Counted from the first letter of the stretch, positions 6,963 through 16,305 are shown. The stretch: 39,020 bases of DNA from Solirubrobacterales bacterium (GCA_017304845.1 JAFKLL010000031.1:1-39020); one strand, 5' to 3'. Notes: generated by a model not told the origin, from the letters alone. Numbers and translations: made by a program.

Positions 6963-7946
6963 TCAGCGCGGGCCATTCGTGTTGAGGAAGAGGACGGGGC
7001 GGTCGCCGAGATCGCCTCGCTCGTTCATGTCCAGCAGCGCCGCCATCGCCTTGGCCGTATAGACCGGCTCCAGGGTCAGTCCTTCGGTCGAGGCCCGTTC
7101 CATGGCGGCCGTGGACTCCGGAGTCGGCTCGCCGTAGCCCGGCCCGAGCTGGTCGGTGGTCATCTCGAAGTCGAGACGGGGCGTGGCGAAGGTCGCGCCC
7201 CGTCTGCGGAGCAGGGCGGCGCTCTTGTCGGCGAGCCGCCCCATCGCCTCCCGGTCGAGCCGGAGCTGATCGGTGACCACCACCCCGACGACCCTGGTCG
7301 AGAGGCCGGCCAGGGCGAAGCCGAGGGCGAGGCCGGCGGTGGTGCCGCCCGAGCCGGCCGGCACGATCACGTGACCGGGCTCGGGCAGGTCGCCCGCCTC
7401 CACCTGGGCGGCGATCTCCAGGGCGGTCTCGACGTAGCCGAGGGTGCCGAGCGGGGAGGAGCCGCCGGCGGGCAGGACATAGGGCGGGCGGAAGCGGGAG
7501 GAGTGGCGGGCGATCAGCCAGGGGGCCAGGGCGACGGTGCGGCCCTTGGTGCGGGTGCGGTGAATGGTCGCGCCCGAGGCGTCGAGTCGCTCCAGCTGCC
7601 TCCGCACATGCGCGTCGATCGGCTGGTCGATCAGGGCGAGCGCGGTGGCGATCCCGGCGTCGCGGGCATAGAGCGCGGTGGCCAGGCCCCAGTTGGTCCC
7701 CAGGGCGCCGAAGGTCAGGATGGTCGGCCGCCGGCGCCGCTCGACGTCCGGCAGCAGCCACTCGAGCTTGCGGACCTTGTTGCCGCCCCAGCCGCCGTCA
7801 CCGAAGGAGCTCTCGTCCTTGAGCCAGACCGCGGCCGGTCCGGAGGCCAGGCCGGGCACCGCGCGGACCGGGGTGGGGCCGGTCCCCAACGCCCGATGGG
7901 GAAGGGTCTCGCCGAGCGCGGGGCTCCACTGGTGGAGGTACGGCAC
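6963..7946 (-). CDS. D-cysteine desulfhydrase / ACC deaminase family PLP enzyme
   Basis: Fold-type II PLP enzyme, 327 residues, cytoplasmic. The PLP lysine is Lys57 in GGNKVRKLE, a family hallmark; VPAGSGGTTAGLALG is the phosphate-binding loop, and PVYTAKAM and FLNTNG follow the family pattern near the end. Members split D-cysteine to pyruvate, sulfide and ammonia, or open 1-aminocyclopropane-1-carboxylate; the sequence alone does not decide between them. The GTG at 7946 has no Shine-Dalgarno but a CACAAT hexamer 6 nt upstream, consistent with a leaderless message. It is divergent from the DUF6174-like gene (43 nt apart) and convergent with nucS (no gap). Confidence 0.85.
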   Translation of the reverse strand: MPYLHQWSPALGETLPHRALGTGPTPVRAVPGLASGPAAVWLKDESSFGDGGWGGNKVRKLEWLLPDVERRRRPTILTFGALGTNWGLATALYARDAGIATALALIDQPIDAHVRRQLERLDASGATIHRTRTKGRTVALAPWLIARHSSRFRPPYVLPAGGSSPLGTLGYVETALEIAAQVEAGDLPEPGHVIVPAGSGGTTAGLALGFALAGLSTRVVGVVVTDQLRLDREAMGRLADKSAALLRRRGATFATPRLDFEMTTDQLGPGYGEPTPESTAAMERASTEGLTLEPVYTAKAMAALLDMNERGDLGDRPVLFLNTNGPR

Positions 7947-7952
7947 GGGGCG

Positions 7953-7983
7953 ATTGTGACGGATCGCCGGTCAGACCTGTAGT
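7953..7983. promoter_or_regulatory. Divergent leaderless-type promoters
   Basis: On the minus strand CACAAT (7958-7953) ends 6 nt before the GTG at 7946. On the plus strand TGTAGT (7978-7983) ends 6 nt before the ATG at 7990. Both lie in a 43-nt gap, so their upstream elements must overlap. Confidence 0.4.
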
Positions 7984-7989
7984 ACAGAT

Positions 7990-8466
7990 ATGAGCATGAA
8001 GAAAGCACTTGCGCTGCTGACAGTCGGAATGACCCTCGGATTCGCCGGGCAGGCGGCGGCCGCCGAGAAGCCCGAGGTCGATCCCTCGATCACCGATGGC
8101 ACCGCGGTGCGCGAGTTCAACCAGGCTCGATCGCTCTGGCGCGATTCGGGCGTCGTCAGCTATCGCATGAAGGTGAGTCGCAGCTGCTACTGCGTGTCCC
8201 CGCATCAGGCGGTCGTGACCGTCCGTCTGGGCAAGGTGGCGCGGGTCTCGGCCAAGGGCTGGATCGGGCCGCGGACCGTCCCGGCGATGTTCCGGGTGAT
8301 CGGGCAGGCGATCAAGTCCAAGGTGGCGACCCTCGACGTCAGCTACCACCCCCGGCTGGGCTTCGCCAAGCGGACCTCGATCGACTACATCGCGATGGCG
8401 ATCGACGATGAGATCGGCTACCGGATCACCGGCTTCAAGCGGCTTCCCGCGGTAGTGGTGAACTGA
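7990..8466 (+). CDS. Secreted DUF6174-like protein
   Basis: Small exported protein of unknown function, 158 residues. Residues 1-24 form a signal peptide (MKK, hydrophobic stretch, AGQAAAA cleavage region). The mature part follows the DUF6174 pattern: a Trp in ARSLWRDSGVVSYRMKV, then the paired-Cys motif RSCYCVSPHQAVVTVRLGKVARV. Start ATG 7990; ATG 7996 (MKKALALL) is an equally good signal-peptide start. It ends 6 nt before the stop of the convergent GGDEF/EAL gene. No operon partner, so context gives no clue to its job. Confidence 0.7.
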   Translation: MSMKKALALLTVGMTLGFAGQAAAAEKPEVDPSITDGTAVREFNQARSLWRDSGVVSYRMKVSRSCYCVSPHQAVVTVRLGKVARVSAKGWIGPRTVPAMFRVIGQAIKSKVATLDVSYHPRLGFAKRTSIDYIAMAIDDEIGYRITGFKRLPAVVVN

Positions 8467-8472
8467 GGCGGG

Positions 8473-11070
8473 TCAGGAGACCCCGAGCTGCCGACGCAGC
8501 TCGGGCGGCGTGAGCGGCGGGGTCAGCAGGAAGCCCTGTGCGTACTGGCAGTCCCGCGCCCGCAGCCAGTCGAGCTGCTCGGCGGTCTCCACTCCTTCGG
8601 CCACGACCTCGATCCCCAGCTTCGCGCACATCGAGATGATCGCCTCGACGATCGCCGTGTCCTCCTCGCTGCGGGCCAGCCCGTCGATGAAGCCCTGGTC
8701 GATCTTGAGGACGTCGAAGGAGATCCGCTTGAGATAGCTCAGCGAGGAGTACCCGGTGCCGAAGTCGTCGAGCACGAGCTGGACGCCCAGGTCGCGCAGC
8801 CGCGCCATGTTCTCGATCGGCACCGGGCCCTGGTCGAGCAGGGCGCTCTCGGTGATCTCGATCGATAGCCGCTCCGGGGCCAGGCCCGACTCGGCCAGGG
8901 CGGTCTCGACCAGGGAGGGTAGGTTGGCGTCGGAGGCCTGCTTGGCGGAGATGTTCACCGAGACTCCGACCGGGGGATGGTCGCCGTCGGCGGCGGTCCA
9001 GGCCGCGGCGTCGGCGCAGGCCTGGCGGAGCGCCCAGCTGCCCAGCTCCTCGATCAGGCCGTAGCGCTCGGCGACGCCGATGAACTCGTCCGGCTCGAGG
9101 ATGCCGCGTTCCGGGTGCCTCCACCTGAGCAGAGCCTCGGCCGAGATCGGCCGCCCGGTGGCGATCGAGTAGTAGGGCTGGTACCGCAGCTCGAGCTGGT
9201 CTTCCGAGACCGCCTCGCGCAGATCGCTCTCGAGCCGGATCCGCGCCATCAGCCCCTGGCGGAGGTGATCGTCGAAGACCGAGAAGCGCCCCCGTCCCTT
9301 GGCCTTGGCGCGGTACATGGCGGCGTCCGCGTCGCGCAGGGTCTCGCCGGCGGTGGTGCTGCCCGGGTCGGCCAGGACGATGCCGATGCTGGCGGTCAGG
9401 CGATGGACCAGGCCGGCGGCCGTGATCGGCTCCGAGAAGGCCCTGCCCAGGCTCTGGGTCATGCTGACCGCCTGGTCCTCGTCGATCGGGGGCTCGCAGA
9501 GGATCACGAACTCGTCGCCTCCGAACCGGGCCACCGTGTCCCCGGGGCGGACCGCCGCCCTCAACCGGCTGGGCAGGGCGCTGAGCAACTGGTCGCCGAC
9601 CTCGTGCCCGAGCCGGTCGTTGACGTTCTTGAAGTCGTCGATGTCGCAGAACAGCACCGCGACCAGGTCGCGGCTCCGCTCGGCTCGTTCCAGGGCCTTG
9701 TCCAGGCGGTCGAGGAAGAGGGTGCGGTTGGCGAGCCCGGTGAGCGGGTCATGCATCGCCAGGTAGGAGAGCCGGTCCTCGGCCTGGCGGCGCTCGGTCA
9801 CGTCCTGGGCGGTGCCGAGCACCGTCTTCGGGTTGCCGTCGGCGTCGCAAGACACCCGCCCGTGGCAGTCGAGGACCCGCACCTCGCCGTCCGGGCGCAC
9901 GATGCGGTGCTCCAGGTGGAATGGGCGAGTGGTCGTCGCCGCCTTCCTGATCGTGTCGGCGAGGTTCTCGCGGTCGTCCTCGTGGATCAGCTGCAGGTAC
10001 TCGGCGGTGGTCGGCCCGGTCTCGGCCGGCGGCAGGCCGAAGATCCGGAACAGCTCCTCGGACCAGACGATCAGCCCGGGGTGGATCTCCCAGGACCAGC
10101 TCCCGATCCGGGCCAGCCGCTGGGCTTCGGCAAGGTCGCGCTCGCTGCTCGCGAGGCGGGCGATGGCGTCCTCCGCCCGCTCCCACTCGGTCCGCATCGC
10201 GGCCACCATGAGGGCGGTCATCGCCGCGATCGCGACGAAGAGCTGGGCGCGCAGCAGCTCGACCGCGGGGGAGCCGCCGACGAACGGCCCTTCCCCGTTC
10301 GCGGTGAAGTAGACCCCGACCACGGAGACGATCAGGGCGGCGAGCACCGCGCCCGGCTGGCGGAAGCGCATCGCGCTCAGGACCAGGAGCGGGAAGACCG
10401 GGTAGGCGAGGCTGACGTCCCGGTCCATGACGAGGATCGTCGCGGCGGCGAGCAGGCCGAGCAGGACGCTGCCCTCGGCCAGGCGCTTGATCGCCATCGG
10501 TTGCCGCGGCCCGGGCGCCAGCAGGAGCATCAGGGGCGGCGCGCAGAGCAGCACCCCGGTCAGGTCGCCCAGCCACCAGACCCGCCAGAAGCTCCAGAGA
10601 TCGTCGGCCGAGACCAGTCCGTGGGCCCAGAGGTCGGCGACGCCGATGGTGGCGTTGATCGCGGTGCTGGCGGCCGACCCGAGCAGGGTCAGGGAGACGA
10701 CGTCGCGGATCCGCCGGAGGTTCGGGTCGAAGCCCGAGCGGTCGAGCATGAAGGCGGCGGCCGAGGAGGAGACCGCGTTCCCGAGCGCGATCCCGGCGGC
10801 CACGCTGAGGCTGCTGTCGCCGGTCGCGTTGGCGACGAGGGCGCCGACGGCGATGCCGGGGACCACCCGGTAGCCGAACATGAAGACGGCGGTGAGCGCG
10901 ACCCCGCTGGGAGGCCAGACGGCGGAGACGATGTCGTTGCCGGACGAGAAGTACAGCCCGAGCTTGGCCACCCCGAAGTAGACCACGCCGACCATGACGA
11001 TCAGTGCGATCGACGGCAATCCGGCGAGGCGAGAGCTCCGAGGATTGGTCGCAGGCTCGCGCAAAGTCAC
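8473..11070 (-). CDS. MASE1-PAS-GGDEF-EAL cyclic-di-GMP turnover protein
   Basis: Membrane-bound enzyme that makes and/or breaks cyclic di-GMP, 865 residues. Residues about 20-300 are an eight-helix MASE1 sensor (VWPPSGVALTAVFMFG, WWLGDLTGVLLCAPPLMLL). A PAS domain follows at about 320-430 (LARIGSWSWEIHPGLIVWSE, ending in the TERRQAED linker), then GGDEF at about 435-600 with intact FGGDEF and an RxxD inhibitory site (RPGD) five residues before it. EAL at about 615-860 keeps EALLRWRHPE, NISAKQ, EITES, DDFGTGYSSL, KID and AEGVET. Both catalytic domains thus look active. Start is GTG 11070, with no strong ribosome-binding site. It is divergent from the subtilase gene and convergent with the DUF6174-like gene. 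The signal sensed is unknown. Confidence 0.93.
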   Translation of the reverse strand: MTLREPATNPRSSRLAGLPSIALIVMVGVVYFGVAKLGLYFSSGNDIVSAVWPPSGVALTAVFMFGYRVVPGIAVGALVANATGDSSLSVAAGIALGNAVSSSAAAFMLDRSGFDPNLRRIRDVVSLTLLGSAASTAINATIGVADLWAHGLVSADDLWSFWRVWWLGDLTGVLLCAPPLMLLLAPGPRQPMAIKRLAEGSVLLGLLAAATILVMDRDVSLAYPVFPLLVLSAMRFRQPGAVLAALIVSVVGVYFTANGEGPFVGGSPAVELLRAQLFVAIAAMTALMVAAMRTEWERAEDAIARLASSERDLAEAQRLARIGSWSWEIHPGLIVWSEELFRIFGLPPAETGPTTAEYLQLIHEDDRENLADTIRKAATTTRPFHLEHRIVRPDGEVRVLDCHGRVSCDADGNPKTVLGTAQDVTERRQAEDRLSYLAMHDPLTGLANRTLFLDRLDKALERAERSRDLVAVLFCDIDDFKNVNDRLGHEVGDQLLSALPSRLRAAVRPGDTVARFGGDEFVILCEPPIDEDQAVSMTQSLGRAFSEPITAAGLVHRLTASIGIVLADPGSTTAGETLRDADAAMYRAKAKGRGRFSVFDDHLRQGLMARIRLESDLREAVSEDQLELRYQPYYSIATGRPISAEALLRWRHPERGILEPDEFIGVAERYGLIEELGSWALRQACADAAAWTAADGDHPPVGVSVNISAKQASDANLPSLVETALAESGLAPERLSIEITESALLDQGPVPIENMARLRDLGVQLVLDDFGTGYSSLSYLKRISFDVLKIDQGFIDGLARSEEDTAIVEAIISMCAKLGIEVVAEGVETAEQLDWLRARDCQYAQGFLLTPPLTPPELRRQLGVS

Positions 11071-11127
11071 CCCATGCTTTCACCTGTGGCGGCGTGAGGC
11101 ACCGAATCGGCCGCTCCGGGTGCGGGT

Positions 11128-11133
11128 TAGGAT
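11128..11133 (+). promoter_or_regulatory. -10-like TAGGAT of the subtilase gene
   Basis: TAGGAT ends 7 nt before the GTG at 11141 with no Shine-Dalgarno, the leaderless spacing seen at other starts in this window. Confidence 0.55.
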
Positions 11134-11140
11134 TGGCGAG

Positions 11141-14100
11141 GTGGGGAGCATCGCGAACAGATGGGGAGTGAGGGCTGCCGCGCTGGCGGCTCTGACCGGC
11201 ATGGCCGCGGCGGGGCTGGTCGGCGGTTCCGCATCCGGCGCTCGGGTAGATCCGGTCGCGGCGCCCCAGGCCTTCCTCCTCAAGCTCGACTCCTCCTCCA
11301 GCGCCCGCGCGTTCCGACAGAGCCGCGACCGGGGCCTGGCCTCGGCCCGGGCGGCGGCCCGTGACCAGAAGTCGGAGATCGTCAGCAGCCAAGCCGAGGT
11401 GATCGACGAGCTGCCGGCCGACGCCGACGTGATCTACAGGACCCATACCGTGCTGGCCGGCATCGGCGTGGTCGCTCCGGCCGACGAGAAGTCGCTCCTG
11501 GAGGAGATCCCCGGCGTCGCGGCCGTCTACCCGGTGGCGCCCAAGCGGATCGACAACTCCTACGCGGTGCCGTTCCAGGGTGCGCCGACGGCCTGGCAGG
11601 CGACCGGGTTCCTCGGCCAGGGCGAGCGGATCGCGGTGGTCGACACGGGCGTCGACTACACCCATTCCGGCTTCGGCGGCCCCGGCACCAAGCTCGCCTA
11701 CGACGAGGCTCATGCGGACGAGGATCAGGCGGCCGATCCCGCGCTCTTCCCCAGCGCCAAGGTGGTCGGCGGCTTCGATCTGGTCGGCGACGGCTACAAC
11801 GCCGATCCCACCGACCCGGCCTATCAGCCGGTCCCGCATCCCGACCCGAACCCGCTCGACTGCAACGGCCACGGCAGCCACGTCGCCGGGTCGGCGGCCG
11901 GATACGGCGTGAACGCGGACGGCTCGACCTACTCCGGCCCGTACGACGGCAGCACCGACTTCGCGGGGATGCGGATCGGCCCCGGCATGGCGCCCCGCGC
12001 CGACGTCTTCGCGATCAAGGTCTTCGGCTGCGAGGGCAGCTCGAGCGTGATCGCCGAGGCGATCGACCGGGCCGCTGACCCGAACGGCGACGGCGATCCC
12101 TCCGACGGCGCCGACGTGATCAACCTCTCGGTCGGCTCCGACTACGGCTCGGTGCAGGACGGGGATTCGGTGGCCGCGAACGCCGCCGCGGCGCTGGGGG
12201 TGACGGTGGTCGCCTCGGCGGGCAACGCGGGAGACATCACGGACGTCAGCGGCTCGCCCGGCGACGCCTCCCGGGTGCTCAGCGTGGCCAGCAGCGTCGA
12301 CGCCCAGTCCCGGATGGACGGGGCGGAGGTGGAGATCGACGGCACGCCGCACAAGTACGGGATCTCCAGGTCTCACCTCTTCGCCTGGCGCGACGGCGAC
12401 CTGTCCGGCCCGGTGGTCGCCGCGCCGTCCGGGAACGCGACCGCCTGCAGCCCTTACCCGGACCACGCCTTCGACGGCAAGGTGGTGCTGGTCGACTGGC
12501 ACGACGCGGAGCCGGAATGCGGTTCGGTCGCCAGGAGCAAGAACCTGGCCGACGCCGGCGCGATCGGGTTCATCTTCGGCAGCGACAGCGAGACCTTCTC
12601 GGCCGACATCACCGGCTCGGCCGAGATCCCCGGCGTCCTGATGGTCGCCTCGGGCGCCGATGCGATCCGCACCGCCCTCGATGCCTCGCAGACCGTGGAC
12701 GTGACCGGGACCGAGACCGGCTCGGTCCTGCTCTCCCGTCCGGGCGACGACGACATGGTCTCCGGCTTCTCGTCGCGGGGCATCCACGCGACCGGGAACG
12801 TCAAGCCTGACGTGACCGCGGTCGGCAGCTCCGTCTTCTCCAACGCGGTCGGCTCCGGGGACGAGGGGATCAGCTTCTCGGGGACCTCGATGGCCTCCCC
12901 GATGGTCGCCGGCCTCTCGGCCCTGGTCCGCCAGGCCCATCCGGGCTGGACCCCGCTGCAGGTCAAGGCCGACGTGATGAACACCGCCGGGCACGAGCTC
13001 CGGGTCGGCGGTTCGGGCGATCCGGGCAGTGACCGCTACGGGCCGGTCCGCGTCGGCGCCGGCCGCATCGACGCCCCCGACGCGGTCGCCAACGACGTGC
13101 TCGCCTTCAATCCCGAGAACGGCTCGGTGAGCGTCTCCTTCGGCCCGGTCGCGGCGGTGGATCCGCTCGTGCTGGAACGTCAGGTGACGGTCGAGAGCCA
13201 CGCCGCGTCCTCTCGCACCTACGACGTCTCCTACGACCCGATCGCGGAGGTCCCGGGGGCCGATTTCTCGGTCTCGCCGGCGACCGTGACCGTGGCTCCC
13301 GGCCAGAGCGAGACCGTGACGGTCAGCCTCGAGATCGACCCGGCCGAGCTGACCAAGGCGGTCGACCCGACGATCGGGCGCCTGGGCACCGACGACTACC
13401 CGCGCGACACCCTGGCCGAGGCGATGGGTCGGCTCCTCCTCGAGCCGACCACGACCGCCGCCACGCTGCGGGTCCCGGTCTACGCGGCGCCGCGCCCGGC
13501 CTCCGAGATGAGCCAGCCGGCCTCGCTGACCTTCCGTCGCGGGACCGACGGGGGCGCCCGGAACGTCGCCACGCTGAACCTCGCCGGCCGTGGGGTCGGG
13601 ATCGAGAGCGGAGAGAACGGCGTCGACAACGGCGATCCCGACGACGACGTCCGTTCCCTGGCGGCCGGCTTCGAGCTTCAGGCCACCAGCGGGCTGACGC
13701 CGGAATGCGACGGCGAGATCGAGAACGGCTGCTACCGGCTGCCCGAGGAGCGGGACGTCGACCTGAGCATGGTCGGGTACACGGCCGACGACGAGTCCGG
13801 GTACTTCGCGCTGGCGGTCCACGCGCCCTGGTCGATCCCCTCGGACAAGGTCTTCTTCCAGGTAGACATCGACGTCGACGGCGACGACGCGCCGGATCTC
13901 TTCCTCTACAACGACCGGCTCGGCGAGAGCGACGTCTTCGTCAGCACGCTGGTCGATCCCTCGCGGCCGGGAGGCGAGCGGATCGTCGACCAGCAGCTGA
14001 TCAACGGCCGCTTCGGCGACATCGACACCGCGATCTACGACAGCGACGTGATCGTCCTCCCGCTCGGCCTCGAGGCCCTGGCCCAGTACGGGATCGACGC

Positions 14101-15091
14101 CGACAACCCCCGCATCTCCTACGGGGTCGAGACCTACTCCGCCTTCTCCGACCAGGCGATCGACCTGCTCGGCGTCGACCCGGACTCGGGCGATCTCCAC
14201 GAGCCGCTGAGCGCCGACCTGTTCGAGCCCGGGATCACGGTCGGCGACGGCCTGCTGCTGCTCGACCGGCCGGGGCGCCAGCTGACCGTCACCCGCGATT
14301 CCGACTCCTACGAGGCGGACCGTGGCCAGGGGCTGATGATGGTCCACTTCCACAACCCGGTCGGCGACAAGGCCCAGATCGTCGATCTCCCGCGGCTTCC
14401 CTCGATGACCGTCGCCACGGTCTCTCCGAACGCGATCCAGGCCCGGGTCTCCTCGCTCGTCGGCGACGGCCCGGTCGCCCGCGGACGGGTCGCCTTCTCG
14501 CTCGACGGCAAGGAGATCGGAGCGGCCGACCTGGTCGGCGGCTCGGCGACTCTGGCGTGGAAGGTTCCGCGCGGCTTCCCGCATCGGGTGCTGGCCCAGT
14601 ACTCGGGCAGCCCGGACCTCGAACCGTCCTCCGGTCAGGTCACCCGTCGCGACCCGTCGCTCACGGCGCGGATCGTCGGGGGCCGACCCAACTCACGGGG
14701 CTGGTACCGGACCGCGGTGAGGGTCGAGTTCAGTTGCACGCCGCGGGGGTCCGCCCTGACCGCCCCCTGCCCGTCGGCTCGCCGGATCGCCAGGGACGGC
14801 AAGGTGCCGGTCTCGGTGACCATCCGGGCCGAGGACGGTGGAAGCGCCACGGTCCGCCCGGTCGTCAAGGTCGACCGGACCAGGCCGACGGTGCGCCTGC
14901 GCGGGGTGCGACGGGGCACGCTCTACCGGCGGTTGAAGCGCCCCCGCTGCGTGGCCCGCGACCGCACCTCGGGCGTCCTCCGATGCCGCACCAGGCGGGT
15001 CCGCCGAGGCGGCAAGGTGATCTACGTCGCCAAGGCCGTCGACCGGGCGGGCAACGTGAGGACGGTTCGCGTCCCGACCCGCCTGCGCTGA
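11141..15091 (+). CDS. Secreted subtilisin-like serine protease (S8) with PA insert and Ig-like tail
   Basis: Large exported protease, 1316 residues. After a signal peptide (about 1-33) comes an I9-like propeptide (about 40-140). The S8 domain has Asp168 in VVDTGVDYTHSG, His244 in GHGSHVAG and Ser583 in FSGTSMASP. A PA domain is inserted at about 405-500. Beyond 640 there is an Fn3-like beta region, an acidic Asp-rich stretch (DVDGDDAP), and a basic C-terminal domain with WYRTAVRVEFSC and DRAGNVRTVRVPTRLR, resembling Ig-like repeats of actinobacterial surface proteins. GTG 11141 was chosen because it gives the signal peptide directly; the open frame continues upstream without protein-like sequence. 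Its stop lies 4 nt from that of convergent dinB. Role is probably extracellular protein degradation; no sorting signal is visible. Confidence 0.92.
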   Translation: MGSIANRWGVRAAALAALTGMAAAGLVGGSASGARVDPVAAPQAFLLKLDSSSSARAFRQSRDRGLASARAAARDQKSEIVSSQAEVIDELPADADVIYRTHTVLAGIGVVAPADEKSLLEEIPGVAAVYPVAPKRIDNSYAVPFQGAPTAWQATGFLGQGERIAVVDTGVDYTHSGFGGPGTKLAYDEAHADEDQAADPALFPSAKVVGGFDLVGDGYNADPTDPAYQPVPHPDPNPLDCNGHGSHVAGSAAGYGVNADGSTYSGPYDGSTDFAGMRIGPGMAPRADVFAIKVFGCEGSSSVIAEAIDRAADPNGDGDPSDGADVINLSVGSDYGSVQDGDSVAANAAAALGVTVVASAGNAGDITDVSGSPGDASRVLSVASSVDAQSRMDGAEVEIDGTPHKYGISRSHLFAWRDGDLSGPVVAAPSGNATACSPYPDHAFDGKVVLVDWHDAEPECGSVARSKNLADAGAIGFIFGSDSETFSADITGSAEIPGVLMVASGADAIRTALDASQTVDVTGTETGSVLLSRPGDDDMVSGFSSRGIHATGNVKPDVTAVGSSVFSNAVGSGDEGISFSGTSMASPMVAGLSALVRQAHPGWTPLQVKADVMNTAGHELRVGGSGDPGSDRYGPVRVGAGRIDAPDAVANDVLAFNPENGSVSVSFGPVAAVDPLVLERQVTVESHAASSRTYDVSYDPIAEVPGADFSVSPATVTVAPGQSETVTVSLEIDPAELTKAVDPTIGRLGTDDYPRDTLAEAMGRLLLEPTTTAATLRVPVYAAPRPASEMSQPASLTFRRGTDGGARNVATLNLAGRGVGIESGENGVDNGDPDDDVRSLAAGFELQATSGLTPECDGEIENGCYRLPEERDVDLSMVGYTADDESGYFALAVHAPWSIPSDKVFFQVDIDVDGDDAPDLFLYNDRLGESDVFVSTLVDPSRPGGERIVDQQLINGRFGDIDTAIYDSDVIVLPLGLEALAQYGIDADNPRISYGVETYSAFSDQAIDLLGVDPDSGDLHEPLSADLFEPGITVGDGLLLLDRPGRQLTVTRDSDSYEADRGQGLMMVHFHNPVGDKAQIVDLPRLPSMTVATVSPNAIQARVSSLVGDGPVARGRVAFSLDGKEIGAADLVGGSATLAWKVPRGFPHRVLAQYSGSPDLEPSSGQVTRRDPSLTARIVGGRPNSRGWYRTAVRVEFSCTPRGSALTAPCPSARRIARDGKVPVSVTIRAEDGGSATVRPVVKVDRTRPTVRLRGVRRGTLYRRLKRPRCVARDRTSGVLRCRTRRVRRGGKVIYVAKAVDRAGNVRTVRVPTRLR

Positions 15092-15095
15092 CCGC

Positions 15096-16292
15096 TCAGT
15101 CGGGCAGGGTGGGGACCGGGACCCCCTGATCGGCGTCGATCATCGAGGCCCGCTTGATCACGCCCTCGCCGAACTTGGACCGGACCTGATCGACGGCCTG
15201 GTCGAGCGCCGAATCCTCGTGGGAGGGTGTCCCGGCCAGCGGCAGCTCCATCTGCACCGTGTCGGCCCGCTCCAGGTTCCCCAACGAGATCCCGATCAGG
15301 GTGAGGTCCTTCTCTGCGATCTCGTCGGCGGCGGCCTCGAACAGCTCCCTGACCGCGGCCAGCACGGTCGCCGTCTCGTCGGTCGGGAAGGGCAGGGTGT
15401 GGGCGCGGGTGGCGCGGGAGAAGTCGCCGAAGCGGAACCCGACCGAGACCGTGCGGCAGGCCCGGCCGGCCTCGCGCAGGCGGCGGGTGGTGCGGTCGAC
15501 CAGGGCGGCGGCCAGCGAGTCGATCTGGCCCGGGCCGCGGCTGCCGCGAGGGAAGGCGCTCTGGGCGCCGATCGACTTGCGTCGCTTCCTCGGCTCCACC
15601 CGCCTCGGATCGCGGTTGTTGGCGAGGTCGAGCAGGCGGGACGCGGCCGAGTCGCCGATCTCGGCGGCCAGCCTGACCTGGCTGATCCGGGTGACGTCGC
15701 CGACCGTGCGGACGCCCATCTGGTTGAGCTTCGAGGTGGTGACCTTGCCGACGCCCCAGAGCGCCTCGATCGGCAACGGGTGCAGGAACTCCGCCTCGCG
15801 CTCCGGCTCGACCACGAGCAGGCCGTCGGGCTTGGAGGCGCCGCTCGCCACCTTGGCCAGGAACTTGGTCCGGGCGACGCCGACCGAGATCGGCAGTCCG
15901 ACCTCGGCCAGGACCCGTCGGCGCAGCTTCGCCGCGATCTCCGGCGGGGTGCCGGAGATGTGCTCCATGCCGCCGACCTCGAGAAAGGCCTCGTCGATCG
16001 ATATCCCCTCGACCACCGGGGCGGTGTCCGCGAAGATCTCGTAGACCGCCTTGCTCGCGCTGGAGTAGGCCTCCATGCGGGGCGGCACCACCACCGCCTC
16101 GGGGCAGGCCCGGCGGGCGGCGGCCCCGTTCATCGTCGTGTAGATCCCGCGCGCCTTGGCCTCGTAGCTGCAGGCGAGGACGACTCCGGTGCCGACGATC
16201 ACGGGCCGCCCGGCCAGCTTCGGATCGTCCCGCTGTTCCACGGATGCGTAGAAGGCGTCGAGATCGGCGTGGAGGATGGAGGCTGCCGGCAC
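15096..16292 (-). CDS. dinB: DNA polymerase IV (Y-family translesion polymerase)
   Basis: Error-prone polymerase that bypasses damaged bases, 398 residues. Metal-binding Asp10 (HADLDAFYASVE) and the Asp100-Glu101 pair in SIDEAFLEV are intact; SVGVARTKFLAKVAS and GVGKVTTSKL (helix-hairpin-helix) follow, then the little-finger domain. VQMELPL (346-352) is a sliding-clamp-binding motif, followed by a 46-residue tail. Start is GTG 16292. A CGAAC-N4-GTTCG LexA box touches the start codon, so it is probably induced by the SOS response. It is divergent from the GH-A-like gene. Confidence 0.95.
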   Translation of the reverse strand: MPAASILHADLDAFYASVEQRDDPKLAGRPVIVGTGVVLACSYEAKARGIYTTMNGAAARRACPEAVVVPPRMEAYSSASKAVYEIFADTAPVVEGISIDEAFLEVGGMEHISGTPPEIAAKLRRRVLAEVGLPISVGVARTKFLAKVASGASKPDGLLVVEPEREAEFLHPLPIEALWGVGKVTTSKLNQMGVRTVGDVTRISQVRLAAEIGDSAASRLLDLANNRDPRRVEPRKRRKSIGAQSAFPRGSRGPGQIDSLAAALVDRTTRRLREAGRACRTVSVGFRFGDFSRATRAHTLPFPTDETATVLAAVRELFEAAADEIAEKDLTLIGISLGNLERADTVQMELPLAGTPSHEDSALDQAVDQVRSKFGEGVIKRASMIDADQGVPVPTLPD

Positions 16293-16305
16293 GAACTCAT
16301 GTTCG
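16292..16305. promoter_or_regulatory. LexA (SOS) box at the dinB start
   Basis: CGAACTCATGTTCG matches the Gram-positive/actinobacterial LexA box CGAAC-N4-GTTCG exactly in both arms. Its first base is also the first base of the dinB GTG. On the minus strand GAACAT lies 6 nt before the start, so LexA would cover both promoter and start of a leaderless message. Confidence 0.8.

Noticed and set aside
10994..11140. N-terminal extension of the subtilase
   Set aside because: It would overlap the divergent GGDEF gene and hide the signal peptide behind 49 non-conserved residues.
9749..14584. 1611-codon minus-strand frame opposite the subtilase and part of the GGDEF gene
   Set aside because: Antisense shadow: its content is the repetitive Arg/Gly/Asp pattern of a reverse-complement frame, with no domain.
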